Below, piece after piece: positions 40,539-48,084 of a DNA stretch of 64,000 nucleotides. The DNA is from Acidobacteriota bacterium. Lineage in GTDB: Bacteria; Acidobacteriota; Blastocatellia; Pyrinomonadales; Pyrinomonadaceae. How positions within the stretch are numbered: position 1 is the stretch's first letter; every line of letters begins with the position of its first letter. The notes under the pieces are model-generated. The model was not told the DNA's origin, ran no database searches, and was given only the letters and a program-made list of their open reading frames with translations. Both the position numbers and the translations under genes were made by a program. Location: assembly GCA_019639235.1 (NCBI GenBank), contig JAHBSG010000011.1:1-64000 (forward strand), given 5' to 3'.

Positions 40539-41933
40539 TCAATCTCCATTTCGCATCTGGGCGGAAAGCGCCCGAATATTGTGTTTATCCAGTAAGTGCC
40601 GAAGCGACCGCACCTGCATCTGCAGCAGGTCGGCGGCTTTGGTCTGATTGCCTGAGGTCTTTCGCAAAGCCTCAAGAACGTAGGTCTTTTCGAGATTATC
40701 GAGATGGGCCGAAAGGTTCAGTCCGTTGTCAGGGAGATCGAACTCGGCTTTTATCCGCTCGGGGTTGTAGTTGGTGACGTTGTCCGGAAGCCGCTCCGGC
40801 TGGATCTCGTTACCGCGTTCGAGAGCGACGGCACGTTCGATCGTGTGCTCGAGTTCGCGGACGTTGCCGCCCCAAACGTAGTCCTCGAGCATCTGCATCG
40901 CTTTCGGAGAAATGGTCAGTTGGCGGCCGGTCTGATCGCAGAATTTGCCGATGAAGTGGTTAACAAGCTCCGGGATGTCCTCGCTTCGTTCGCGAAGCGG
41001 CGGAAGCGTGATAGGTATAACCGAGATACGGTAGAAGAGATCTTCGCGGAAACTACCGTCGAGCGACATCTGTTTAAGGTCGCGGTTCGTTGCGGCGATA
41101 ACGCGGGCGTCGATCGAGATCTCCTCATGGGCCCCGACCGGGCGGACACGTTTTTCCTGAAGTACTCGAAGCAGCTTGACCTGCATCGCCGGCGACATTT
41201 CGCCGATCTCGTCAAGAAAGATCGTGCCGCGGTTAGCTGCTTCGAAAAGTCCCTTGCGGTTGGTATTTGCCCCGGTGAATGAGCCCTTTACGTAACCGAA
41301 TAGTTCCGATTCGAGCAGCGTTTCGGTAAACGCTCCGCAGTTTATCGAGATGAACGGCCGCTCGGCACGCGGGCTCATGTCGTGGATCGCTCGTGCGACA
41401 AGCTCCTTACCCGTTCCGCTTTCGCCGGTGATAAGAACAGTGGACTGCACTTCGGCGACGGTCTCGATCATCTGATAGATCGCCTGCATTTTGGCTGAGC
41501 GGCCAATGATGTTGCTGACACTTCCGCGTTCGCGCTGGGCACGCTTGAACGCCCGGTTCTCGTCGATCAGTTCCTGCTTTTCAAGCGTCTTCTTGACGAT
41601 GAGCTTCAGTTCCTCAACGTCGAAGGGCTTTTGGATAAAATCATCCGCACCGAGCTTGAATGCCTCGCGGGCGCTGTCAACCGAAGCGTAGGCCGTCATG
41701 AAGATAATGCCCGTGTCCGGCTGCGTTGAACGCAGTTCACGGAGCATCTCAATGCCGTCCATGTCCGGCATCATCACATCGGAGATAATGAGGTCGGCGG
41801 GTTCTTCGGCAAGAAGTTCTAGTGCTTCGCGGCCATTCGAGGCCGTGCGGAGGTTGTGGCCTTCGCCCTCGAATATCAAGGTAAGCAATTGCCTGAAGCT
41901 CTGTTCGTCGTCAACGATCAATAGATTTGGCAT
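40539..41933 (-). CDS. pilR: Sigma-54-dependent response regulator PilR (NtrC family)
   Basis: PilR activates sigma-54 transcription of the pilin gene. The 464 residues have a receiver domain (VDDE at 7-10, phospho-acceptor Asp52 in IISDVMMPDMDG, KPF near 103), an AAA+ domain with Walker A GESGTGKE (170-177), the sigma-54 contact loop GSFTGA (217-222, Ser in place of the second Ala of GAFTGA, as common in PilR) and Walker B IFLDEIGEM. A C-terminal Fis-type HTH follows (LEALRKTSGNQTKAADLLQMQVRSLRHLL). The start at 41933 is the family N terminus. pilS lies 108 bp upstream on the same strand; the pilA promoter is just downstream. Confidence 0.93.
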   Translation of the reverse strand: MPNLLIVDDEQSFRQLLTLIFEGEGHNLRTASNGREALELLAEEPADLIISDVMMPDMDGIEMLRELRSTQPDTGIIFMTAYASVDSAREAFKLGADDFIQKPFDVEELKLIVKKTLEKQELIDENRAFKRAQRERGSVSNIIGRSAKMQAIYQMIETVAEVQSTVLITGESGTGKELVARAIHDMSPRAERPFISINCGAFTETLLESELFGYVKGSFTGANTNRKGLFEAANRGTIFLDEIGEMSPAMQVKLLRVLQEKRVRPVGAHEEISIDARVIAATNRDLKQMSLDGSFREDLFYRISVIPITLPPLRERSEDIPELVNHFIGKFCDQTGRQLTISPKAMQMLEDYVWGGNVRELEHTIERAVALERGNEIQPERLPDNVTNYNPERIKAEFDLPDNGLNLSAHLDNLEKTYVLEALRKTSGNQTKAADLLQMQVRSLRHLLDKHNIRALSAQMRNGD

Positions 41934-42041
41934 CTTTGAATCGGGTCAGGTTGTGCTATTAGAAAAAGGATGGTGCGGGACTCGGAAAACCGACGCCTGC
42001 TCCTATTGTCACAGAAAAGCCCCTTTCGTTTCAAGTAAAAT

Positions 42042-43787
42042 CTACTTGCTGTCCGAAGAGACGTTAAGAAAATCGGCAAGTCGGGTATCGCCGGACCGCG
42101 ATCCGCCGGACCTTTCAGAACGGTCGTCGATGGGCTTGCGCTCGACCGGAAGCTCAAGCGTGATCGTTGTTCCTTCGCCCTCCGAACTGCGAACGTTGAT
42201 CGCTCCATTGTGGTCACGGACGATCTGATAAACGATCGAGAGCCCAAGGCCCGTGCCGCCTGAAGTTGACTTAGAGAAGGGTTCGAAGAGTTTCTCGACC
42301 TGTTCGGGCGGCATTCCCGAACCATTGTCGGCGAACCTGATCCGGACCTTATCAAAAGGAAGCCGTTCGGCGCCGATCAGCAATGTTCCGCCGTTGGGCA
42401 TTGCGTGAAGAGCGTTCCGTGAAAGATTCCAGAAGACCTGTTTAAGTTGGGTTTCGTCCGCCGAAAGAAAGATCGGCTCCGACGGAAGGTCAAGCTCGAA
42501 AACATGCGAAGGCTTGACGTCAGGGCCATGCTTCAACAAAACGACCGTATCCCGTATCGCTTCGTTAACGTCGATCTCAACGAAGTCGCCGACCTTTGGC
42601 TTAGCGTAGTTGAGAAAATTGGTGATGATCGAGTTAAGGCGGTCCGATTCGCGTAGAATGATCCCCATCAGGTCCGCCTGAACTGTGCCGCGGTCAGTTT
42701 TTGATTCGAGAAGCTGTATCGCCCCACGCATCGCGCCGAGCGGGTTCCTTATCTCATGGGCGAGTCCGGCACCAACGCGGCCGACCGCGGCAAGGCGGTC
42801 CTTGCGGCGGACGCTTTCTTCCATTGAACGGATCTCGGTAAGATCCTGGAACGAGAAAATGTATCCCGTCGGTTCGTCGTTCTCAGAACGCAGCTGCGAA
42901 ACGCTGTAGCCGACGTGGACCGCGAAGCCGTCCGGTGTCAGGATGTCGGTCTCAAAGCGGGGCGGGTGCTCGCCTGCATCTATCGTTTCCGAAAGCCTGA
43001 TCTGCTCGCTTACGTTTCCGAACAACTGTGTGATCGAAAGCCCGGCGAGAGCCTCATTATCCTGCCCGATCATCTCGTACGCGGCGGCATTTGCTGTATA
43101 GATGACGCCGTTGCGATCTGTGATGATGAGGCCCGAACGGATCGACTCCACGATCCTTTCGTGAAGCGCACGCAGGTCGGCGAGCGACTTAACGGTCTCC
43201 TTTAGCTGTTCGCCCGAGAAACGCCGGTCTGCCAGACGGGAAGCCAGAAGGCCGACGGCGAAGAACGCGACGACGTTAAAGCTCACGATCTGGACACTCT
43301 TCGAGAATGACTGCTGAGCATCGTCACCATCGATGAAACCGTAGCGGAATACCAACGCCAAAAGGACGAAAAGCAGTGTGCAACCGACCGCGGTGAACAG
43401 CGTTTCCATCGGCCGCAGAAAAAGCGACGTAATGCCGATAAGAACGATGTAGAGCGTCACATAGGGCGACGAAATGCCGCCGGTCATCGAAACGAGCCAG
43501 GTGATCAGGAACGCATCGGCGAGGAACTGAAGCCGGATCTGCCACTTTTCAGGGAAGCGAAGGGCGAAAAGCAGCAGAAAGACAATGCTCACCGCGACCG
43601 AGGAAACGAATATCGCCAGCGGGCCGTTCGGAAGTTCGGCGAACGAAACACCGAGGTTTCCGCTATACCAAAACCATCCGGTGACAAGAAGTACGAAGAT
43701 CGCGATCAAACGGCCGAGGATCAGGCGAAAGATCGGGGACATACTCGGACTGTTTGCTACGGTTCCGTTTTCGTTTAAACTGGTCAT
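42042..43787 (-). CDS. pilS: Sensor histidine kinase PilS
   Basis: The partner kinase of PilR. The 581 residues have about six membrane helices in the first 200, a PAS domain (about 215-325; GLIITDRNGVIYTANAAAYEMIGQDNEA), a HisKA domain with the phospho-acceptor His in LAHEIRNPLGAMRGAIQLLE, and an HATPase domain with NALHAMPNGG (N box), ADNGSGMP (G1) and GGTGLGLSIVYQIV (G2). The hydrophobic N terminus in PilS of Pseudomonas directly senses pilin level; the same logic is likely here. Gene order pilS-pilR-pilA on one strand supports the name. Confidence 0.9.
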   Translation of the reverse strand: MTSLNENGTVANSPSMSPIFRLILGRLIAIFVLLVTGWFWYSGNLGVSFAELPNGPLAIFVSSVAVSIVFLLLFALRFPEKWQIRLQFLADAFLITWLVSMTGGISSPYVTLYIVLIGITSLFLRPMETLFTAVGCTLLFVLLALVFRYGFIDGDDAQQSFSKSVQIVSFNVVAFFAVGLLASRLADRRFSGEQLKETVKSLADLRALHERIVESIRSGLIITDRNGVIYTANAAAYEMIGQDNEALAGLSITQLFGNVSEQIRLSETIDAGEHPPRFETDILTPDGFAVHVGYSVSQLRSENDEPTGYIFSFQDLTEIRSMEESVRRKDRLAAVGRVGAGLAHEIRNPLGAMRGAIQLLESKTDRGTVQADLMGIILRESDRLNSIITNFLNYAKPKVGDFVEIDVNEAIRDTVVLLKHGPDVKPSHVFELDLPSEPIFLSADETQLKQVFWNLSRNALHAMPNGGTLLIGAERLPFDKVRIRFADNGSGMPPEQVEKLFEPFSKSTSGGTGLGLSIVYQIVRDHNGAINVRSSEGEGTTITLELPVERKPIDDRSERSGGSRSGDTRLADFLNVSSDSK

Positions 43788-44037
43788 GCCCGCATTCGAA
43801 AAGCCTACTGATGATCTTGAGACTGTTGCGTACTTGGACTACGGTTGCGACCGCCGTTCATCTTCATTGATGAAGGCTCGGGATCGTCGGTGCGATCGCT
43901 GAGCAATGCCTTTTCAACGGGAGCCAAGGTCAGTAATGAAAGTTATCATTATTTACACATCAGTAACAGTGCCGAGCGGGCAGGTTCGGGCAGAGCCGCG
44001 AGAGCCGGCCGGAGTTGTGCACAAATGCGGAGAATAA

Positions 44038-45537
44038 ATGGCTCTTCGGTTTGAAAGAAAGATTCCGTTGGTGCTTTTCGTCGTATTTCTGGTCTTTGCC
44101 GTCCTCGGCTTCATCTTTTACCAGGCGACGGCGTCGGCGAGGGACGTTCGCGAGCAGGAGGAACGGACGCGCGTTCTGCTCCTGGATCTTGAATCGGTGG
44201 TTGCGGTTATGACCGATGCCGAGGCCGACGTTCGCGGATTTATCCTTACCGGCAACTCGACCTATGCTGACCGCTTCGCATCAAAGAAGCGGCAGGCGGA
44301 CGCCATTCAGGCGCGCGTCGAGCAGGCATTCGGGCAAATACCCGAGATCGCGGCATCGGTCGCAAGGCTCGGTTCGAGTGCCGGTGAGTTTTGGGCACGG
44401 AGTGCCGCCAAGATCGAGCGACGGAAGATCGAAGGGCCCGCCGCGGCGTTCACGGAACTTTCGGTTACGGAGATCAAAGAGCCGCTCGATTCCTTCCGGG
44501 CGGCGGCAAATGAGATCAAGGCCTTTGAGATCAATGCGGCGGCCGGCCGAGCGGCGGCATTCGACCTGCGGCTGCGGGCCAGTATCTGGGTCTTGATCGT
44601 TTCCGTGGTTGCCGGCATCATTTCGCTGCTATTTGCGAATTTCCTCGTTTTCTCGGAGGGCAAGCGGCGGGCGGCTGCCGAGGGCGAGCTGATCGAGGTC
44701 AATAAGGACCTCGAACAGCGGGTCGAGATCCGAACCGAGGAGCTTCGTGCCTTGAACGACGAGCTTACTTTCGCCGCCGCTGAACGAGAGGACCTGCTCG
44801 CAAAAGAACGCGTTGCGAGGGAAGATGCGGAGATCGCGAACCGCGTTCGGGATGAATTCATGGCGGCCGTCTCGCACGAACTGCGGACGCCGCTCAACTC
44901 CATTCTTGGCTGGGCCCGGCTCCTGCAGGACGGAAATCTCGAGGAGGAACAGTCGCGGCGGGCTCTCACCACGATCATCAAGAACTCCGAGCTTCAGAAC
45001 AAGCTTATCGAAGATCTGCTCGATGTTGCTCGGATCGTTTCCGGCAAGCTTCAGATCGAACAGGGCGAGGCCGCGATCGCAGAGGTCGTTTCGCAAGCGG
45101 CAGACAGCGTTCGACCCTCTGCCGAAGCGAAATCGCTCGATCTGACGGTAGCGATAGGCGAGGGGGCCGAAAATGTGATCGTAAATGGAGACGCGAACCG
45201 CCTTGGCCAGGTCGTTACAAATTTGCTTTCCAACGCGATCAAGTTCACGCCCGAGGGGGGCCGGATCGAACTTGCATTAAAAAACGCGAACGGCCGAGTC
45301 GAAATAGAAGTGACGGACACGGGGATCGGCATCAGCGAGGATTTTCTTCCGCTTGTTTTCGAGAAGTTTCGTCAGGATGGTTCTTCTGAGAATCAAAAGG
45401 GCCTTGGGCTTGGCCTTGCGATCGTCAGGAATATCGTCGAGCTGCATGGCGGATCCGTAATGGCGATCAGCAAAGGCCAAGGACACGGCTCGACGTTTCG
45501 CGTCATTCTCCCGGTTGCCGAGACCGACCCAGAATAA
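44038..45537 (+). CDS. Hybrid-free sensor histidine kinase with CHASE3 domain
   Basis: A 499-residue kinase. TM1 (about 10-30) and TM2 (about 183-205) flank a periplasmic CHASE3 domain (TDAEADVRGFILTGNSTYADRF near residue 60). A coiled coil follows, then HisKA with the acceptor His in FMAAVSHELRTPLNSILGWARLL and HATPase with TNLLSNAIKFTPEGG, VTDTGIGIS and GLGLGLAIVRNIVELHGG. All catalytic boxes are intact. No response regulator is adjacent, so it is an orphan. The 3' end overlaps the convergent gmhB by 35 bp. The 250-bp spacer upstream (43788-44037) shows no obvious promoter. Confidence 0.92.
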   Translation: MALRFERKIPLVLFVVFLVFAVLGFIFYQATASARDVREQEERTRVLLLDLESVVAVMTDAEADVRGFILTGNSTYADRFASKKRQADAIQARVEQAFGQIPEIAASVARLGSSAGEFWARSAAKIERRKIEGPAAAFTELSVTEIKEPLDSFRAAANEIKAFEINAAAGRAAAFDLRLRASIWVLIVSVVAGIISLLFANFLVFSEGKRRAAAEGELIEVNKDLEQRVEIRTEELRALNDELTFAAAEREDLLAKERVAREDAEIANRVRDEFMAAVSHELRTPLNSILGWARLLQDGNLEEEQSRRALTTIIKNSELQNKLIEDLLDVARIVSGKLQIEQGEAAIAEVVSQAADSVRPSAEAKSLDLTVAIGEGAENVIVNGDANRLGQVVTNLLSNAIKFTPEGGRIELALKNANGRVEIEVTDTGIGISEDFLPLVFEKFRQDGSSENQKGLGLGLAIVRNIVELHGGSVMAISKGQGHGSTFRVILPVAETDPE

Positions 45538-46057
45538 GGTCAACAGCCTCACCAATGTCGTCCGCGATCACGTCCGGTCTGCGTTCAAGTAAATCCGCGG
45601 CCTTGCTCCCGTAGCCGGTTCTAACCAGTGCGGTACGGAGGCCCGCGTTGAAGCCGGTCTCGATGTCGAGGAGTTTGTCGCCAATCATCCACGAGTTTTC
45701 TATATCGAGAACTGAGGGCCCGACGCTCGCTTCGATCATGCCTATGTTCGGCTTGCGGCAGCGGCAGCCGGCGTTCGGCATATGCGGGCAAAACTGAAAT
45801 CCAGAGATCATGCCGCCGAGATCAGCTTGGAGCTGGTCGTGGATCGCATGCACGTCCGCCTCGCCAAAATAGCCGCGGGCAATTCCCGATTGATTTGTAA
45901 CGACAAATAGCTTGAAGCCGGCTTGGTGAAGCCGCGTCAGGGCAGCGGCGGTTGATGCAAAGAGCCGCATGTCCTCTACACGCGAAAGGAAATCAACCTC
46001 CTCGATCAGTGTGCCGTCGCGGTCGAGAAATACCGCCTTCTGGAGTTCGTTGGTCAT
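45503..46057 (-). CDS. gmhB: D,D-heptose 1,7-bisphosphate phosphatase GmhB (HAD family)
   Basis: GmhB removes the 7-phosphate in synthesis of ADP-heptose for LPS core. The 184 residues have the HAD nucleophile motif FLDRDGTL (Asp12, Asp14), motif II VTNQSGIARG and the zinc loop CPHMPNAGCRCRKP (Cys-His-Cys-Cys), plus motif IV IGDKLLDIETG. A histidinol-phosphatase reading is less likely given the neighbours. It is the last gene of a three-gene unit with the heptosyltransferase and an epimerase-like protein. Its 3' end overlaps the CHASE3 kinase gene. Confidence 0.88.
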   Translation of the reverse strand: MTNELQKAVFLDRDGTLIEEVDFLSRVEDMRLFASTAAALTRLHQAGFKLFVVTNQSGIARGYFGEADVHAIHDQLQADLGGMISGFQFCPHMPNAGCRCRKPNIGMIEASVGPSVLDIENSWMIGDKLLDIETGFNAGLRTALVRTGYGSKAADLLERRPDVIADDIGEAVDLILGRSRQPGE

Positions 46058-46069
46058 CGACTTGGGGTA

Positions 46070-47119
46070 CTAGCAGTTCGTTGCGTCCCGTTTAAGAATA
46101 TCAAGAATCCGCTTTTCAACCACACCGGGTTCGATCGAAGTCATGCAGCGGTGGTCGATCGGGCATTCGCGGAGCATACACGGCGAGCACTCGACCGGCA
46201 CGCGTACCACCTCTGCGGCGTCAGAAAATGGCCGGGTCGTTTCGGGGTTGGTCGGGCCGAAAATCACCAGAGTCGGAGTTCCGACCGCGGCGGCGATATG
46301 AGCTAAGCCCATGTCGTTCGAGACAAAAACATCAGAAACGGCAAGCAGAGCGACGGCCTCGTCAAGCGAGGTACGGCCGACGGCGTTGATCAGATTCCTG
46401 TCTGAAAGGCCTATGACGTCTTCAGCTACGTCGCGTTCGTCCTCGGAGCCGAGGAGCACGATGTTCGCGGCGTTTCGGTCAAAAATCTGCGACGCGAGGC
46501 TCGCAAAACGTTCGGCCGGCCAGCGTTTTGCCCGCGAATTGGTCGAGCCGCACCCGAGAGCGACGATCGGTAAGCCGGGATCGCCGCCGAGCTTCTCAAG
46601 GTTCTCCCTTGCTTGGTCGCGGCGTGTGGACGAGACAGTTATCGAAATGTCAGCCGGCGCATTCCGTGCGTCCGCGTGGCCTTCGAGCGAACCTATCACC
46701 GCATCGACGAGGTTGAGGTAATAAAAAACCTCATGGCGGGTCGATTTCCATTTCGGGAAAGCGACACGGTCGGTGAGCATGAACCCCCGCATTTCCTTCT
46801 CGTAACCGAATCGCCGCGGTATCTTGCCGAGCCACGGGAGAGCCGCCGAACGGAACGAATTAGGAAAGAGCACTGCGACATCGAAATTACCCCGACGGAT
46901 CCGCGAGGCTTCGCTGCGAAGGTCGTTCAAGCCCTTGTCGCCGGTTTGAAACGTAATGATCTCGTCCAGAAAATCGGCGTCGCGAAAGATACCCTCAGCC
47001 CATTTTCGACAATGGAGAGCGATATGAGCATCGGGGAATGCACCCCTAAGCCGACGCATCGCCGGAATGGTCATCACGGCATCACCGATCCAGTTGGTTC
47101 CGCGGACGAGTATCCTCAT
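46070..47119 (-). CDS. waaF: Lipopolysaccharide heptosyltransferase II (GT9 family)
   Basis: This enzyme transfers heptose from ADP-heptose onto the LPS inner core. The 349 residues show the GT9 pattern: ILVRGTNWIGDAVMTIPAMRRLR at the N terminus (WIGDAVMT), LYFPNSFR-like VLFPNSFRSA, LGCGSTNSRAKRWPAERFA, and the C-terminal FVSNDMGLAHIAAAVGTPTLVIFGPTNPETTRPF nucleotide-sugar site. Heptosyltransferase II is the best fit, I remains possible. The ATG overlaps the upstream epimerase stop by 4 bp (47116-47119), indicating coupling. Confidence 0.87.
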   Translation of the reverse strand: MRILVRGTNWIGDAVMTIPAMRRLRGAFPDAHIALHCRKWAEGIFRDADFLDEIITFQTGDKGLNDLRSEASRIRRGNFDVAVLFPNSFRSAALPWLGKIPRRFGYEKEMRGFMLTDRVAFPKWKSTRHEVFYYLNLVDAVIGSLEGHADARNAPADISITVSSTRRDQARENLEKLGGDPGLPIVALGCGSTNSRAKRWPAERFASLASQIFDRNAANIVLLGSEDERDVAEDVIGLSDRNLINAVGRTSLDEAVALLAVSDVFVSNDMGLAHIAAAVGTPTLVIFGPTNPETTRPFSDAAEVVRVPVECSPCMLRECPIDHRCMTSIEPGVVEKRILDILKRDATNC

Positions 47120-47985
47120 TGTTCGGCGGCCTCGCTTTCCGAGCCCAAGGCAAAGAGCGTTCTCAATCCCGTTTCGTTATCTGTTTCGGGCGACCAATCG
47201 AGCTCCTGCATCACGCGGCTAATGTCGGTGACGTAGTTGAACGGCACAGGATCGGGCAGCGGAGCGCCGAGCACGGCCTGAAAACCGGAGGCTGTTTCGA
47301 GCATCTCAACGAGATTCGAAAGCGAGGTCGCATTCTTCGGGCCGCCGCCGAGGTTGTAGGTGCCGTGGCGGATGACGGAATCGATGAAGGCTTTGCATGC
47401 CCGCGAGAAATCGTCAACGTGAAGAAGGTCTCGGACCGGACGGCCGTCTCCGGGAAGCCTGATCGGCCTACCCTGATCGAGGCAGTCAGCGTAATGGCCG
47501 ACGAAGCCGGGCGTGTTGCCCTCGCTCGCCGGGGCATAAACGGTCGAGAGCCGGAACACGCAAGAACGGAATCGGCGTTGGTGCGAGTAATAATCGACGT
47601 AGTGCTCGGCGACCAGCTTTGACCATTCGAGCGGCGACTGGCCTGCGTAAAGCGTCGGGCACGTTTCAGGGACCTCACGGAAGTTATCGGCAAAGCGGCC
47701 GTAAACGTCCTTGGTAGAAGCAAAAATGAAGATCGAATCCTCTTTCATTACCCGAAGAAGATTGACCGTGCCCTCAACATTCGTGAGGAATACCTCTTCG
47801 GCATTTTCATGCGACTTGTCCATTGACGCCGCCAGATGGATCACAACATCGTAATCGGCAGCCATTTGGGTGTCCAGGAGGTTCAGAATATCGAGGCCCG
47901 ACCGGCGCGAAAGGTCGTCGGCATCAAAGAAACGCCGGACGTGTGTGCCCAGATAGCCGCTACCGCCTGTAACAAGGATCTTCAT
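47116..47985 (-). CDS. NAD-dependent epimerase/dehydratase-like protein lacking the catalytic Tyr
   Basis: A 289-residue extended-SDR protein with the Rossmann NAD-binding motif TGGSGYLG (6-13), VIHLAA near 48-53 and the STVYAPASEGNTPGFVGHYADCLDQGRPI segment typical of nucleotide-sugar epimerases. The usual YxxxK is replaced: the sequence is SPLEWSKLVAEHY, with Lys123 present but Leu119 where Tyr should be. Redox catalysis is therefore doubtful, or uses another residue. The coupled waaF and gmhB suggest a role in heptose or another LPS sugar; the position would suit HldD, but the motif does not. Confidence 0.8.
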   Translation of the reverse strand: MKILVTGGSGYLGTHVRRFFDADDLSRRSGLDILNLLDTQMAADYDVVIHLAASMDKSHENAEEVFLTNVEGTVNLLRVMKEDSIFIFASTKDVYGRFADNFREVPETCPTLYAGQSPLEWSKLVAEHYVDYYSHQRRFRSCVFRLSTVYAPASEGNTPGFVGHYADCLDQGRPIRLPGDGRPVRDLLHVDDFSRACKAFIDSVIRHGTYNLGGGPKNATSLSNLVEMLETASGFQAVLGAPLPDPVPFNYVTDISRVMQELDWSPETDNETGLRTLFALGSESEAAEQ

Positions 47986-48084
47986 CGTATGAATTTGCTA
48001 GACACTGTAAGCGTAAAACCTATAGAATTTTACAAGGCACACGCTGCAAATGCGAAGCGCGTGTCCGCCCCCGCCATTTAACCG

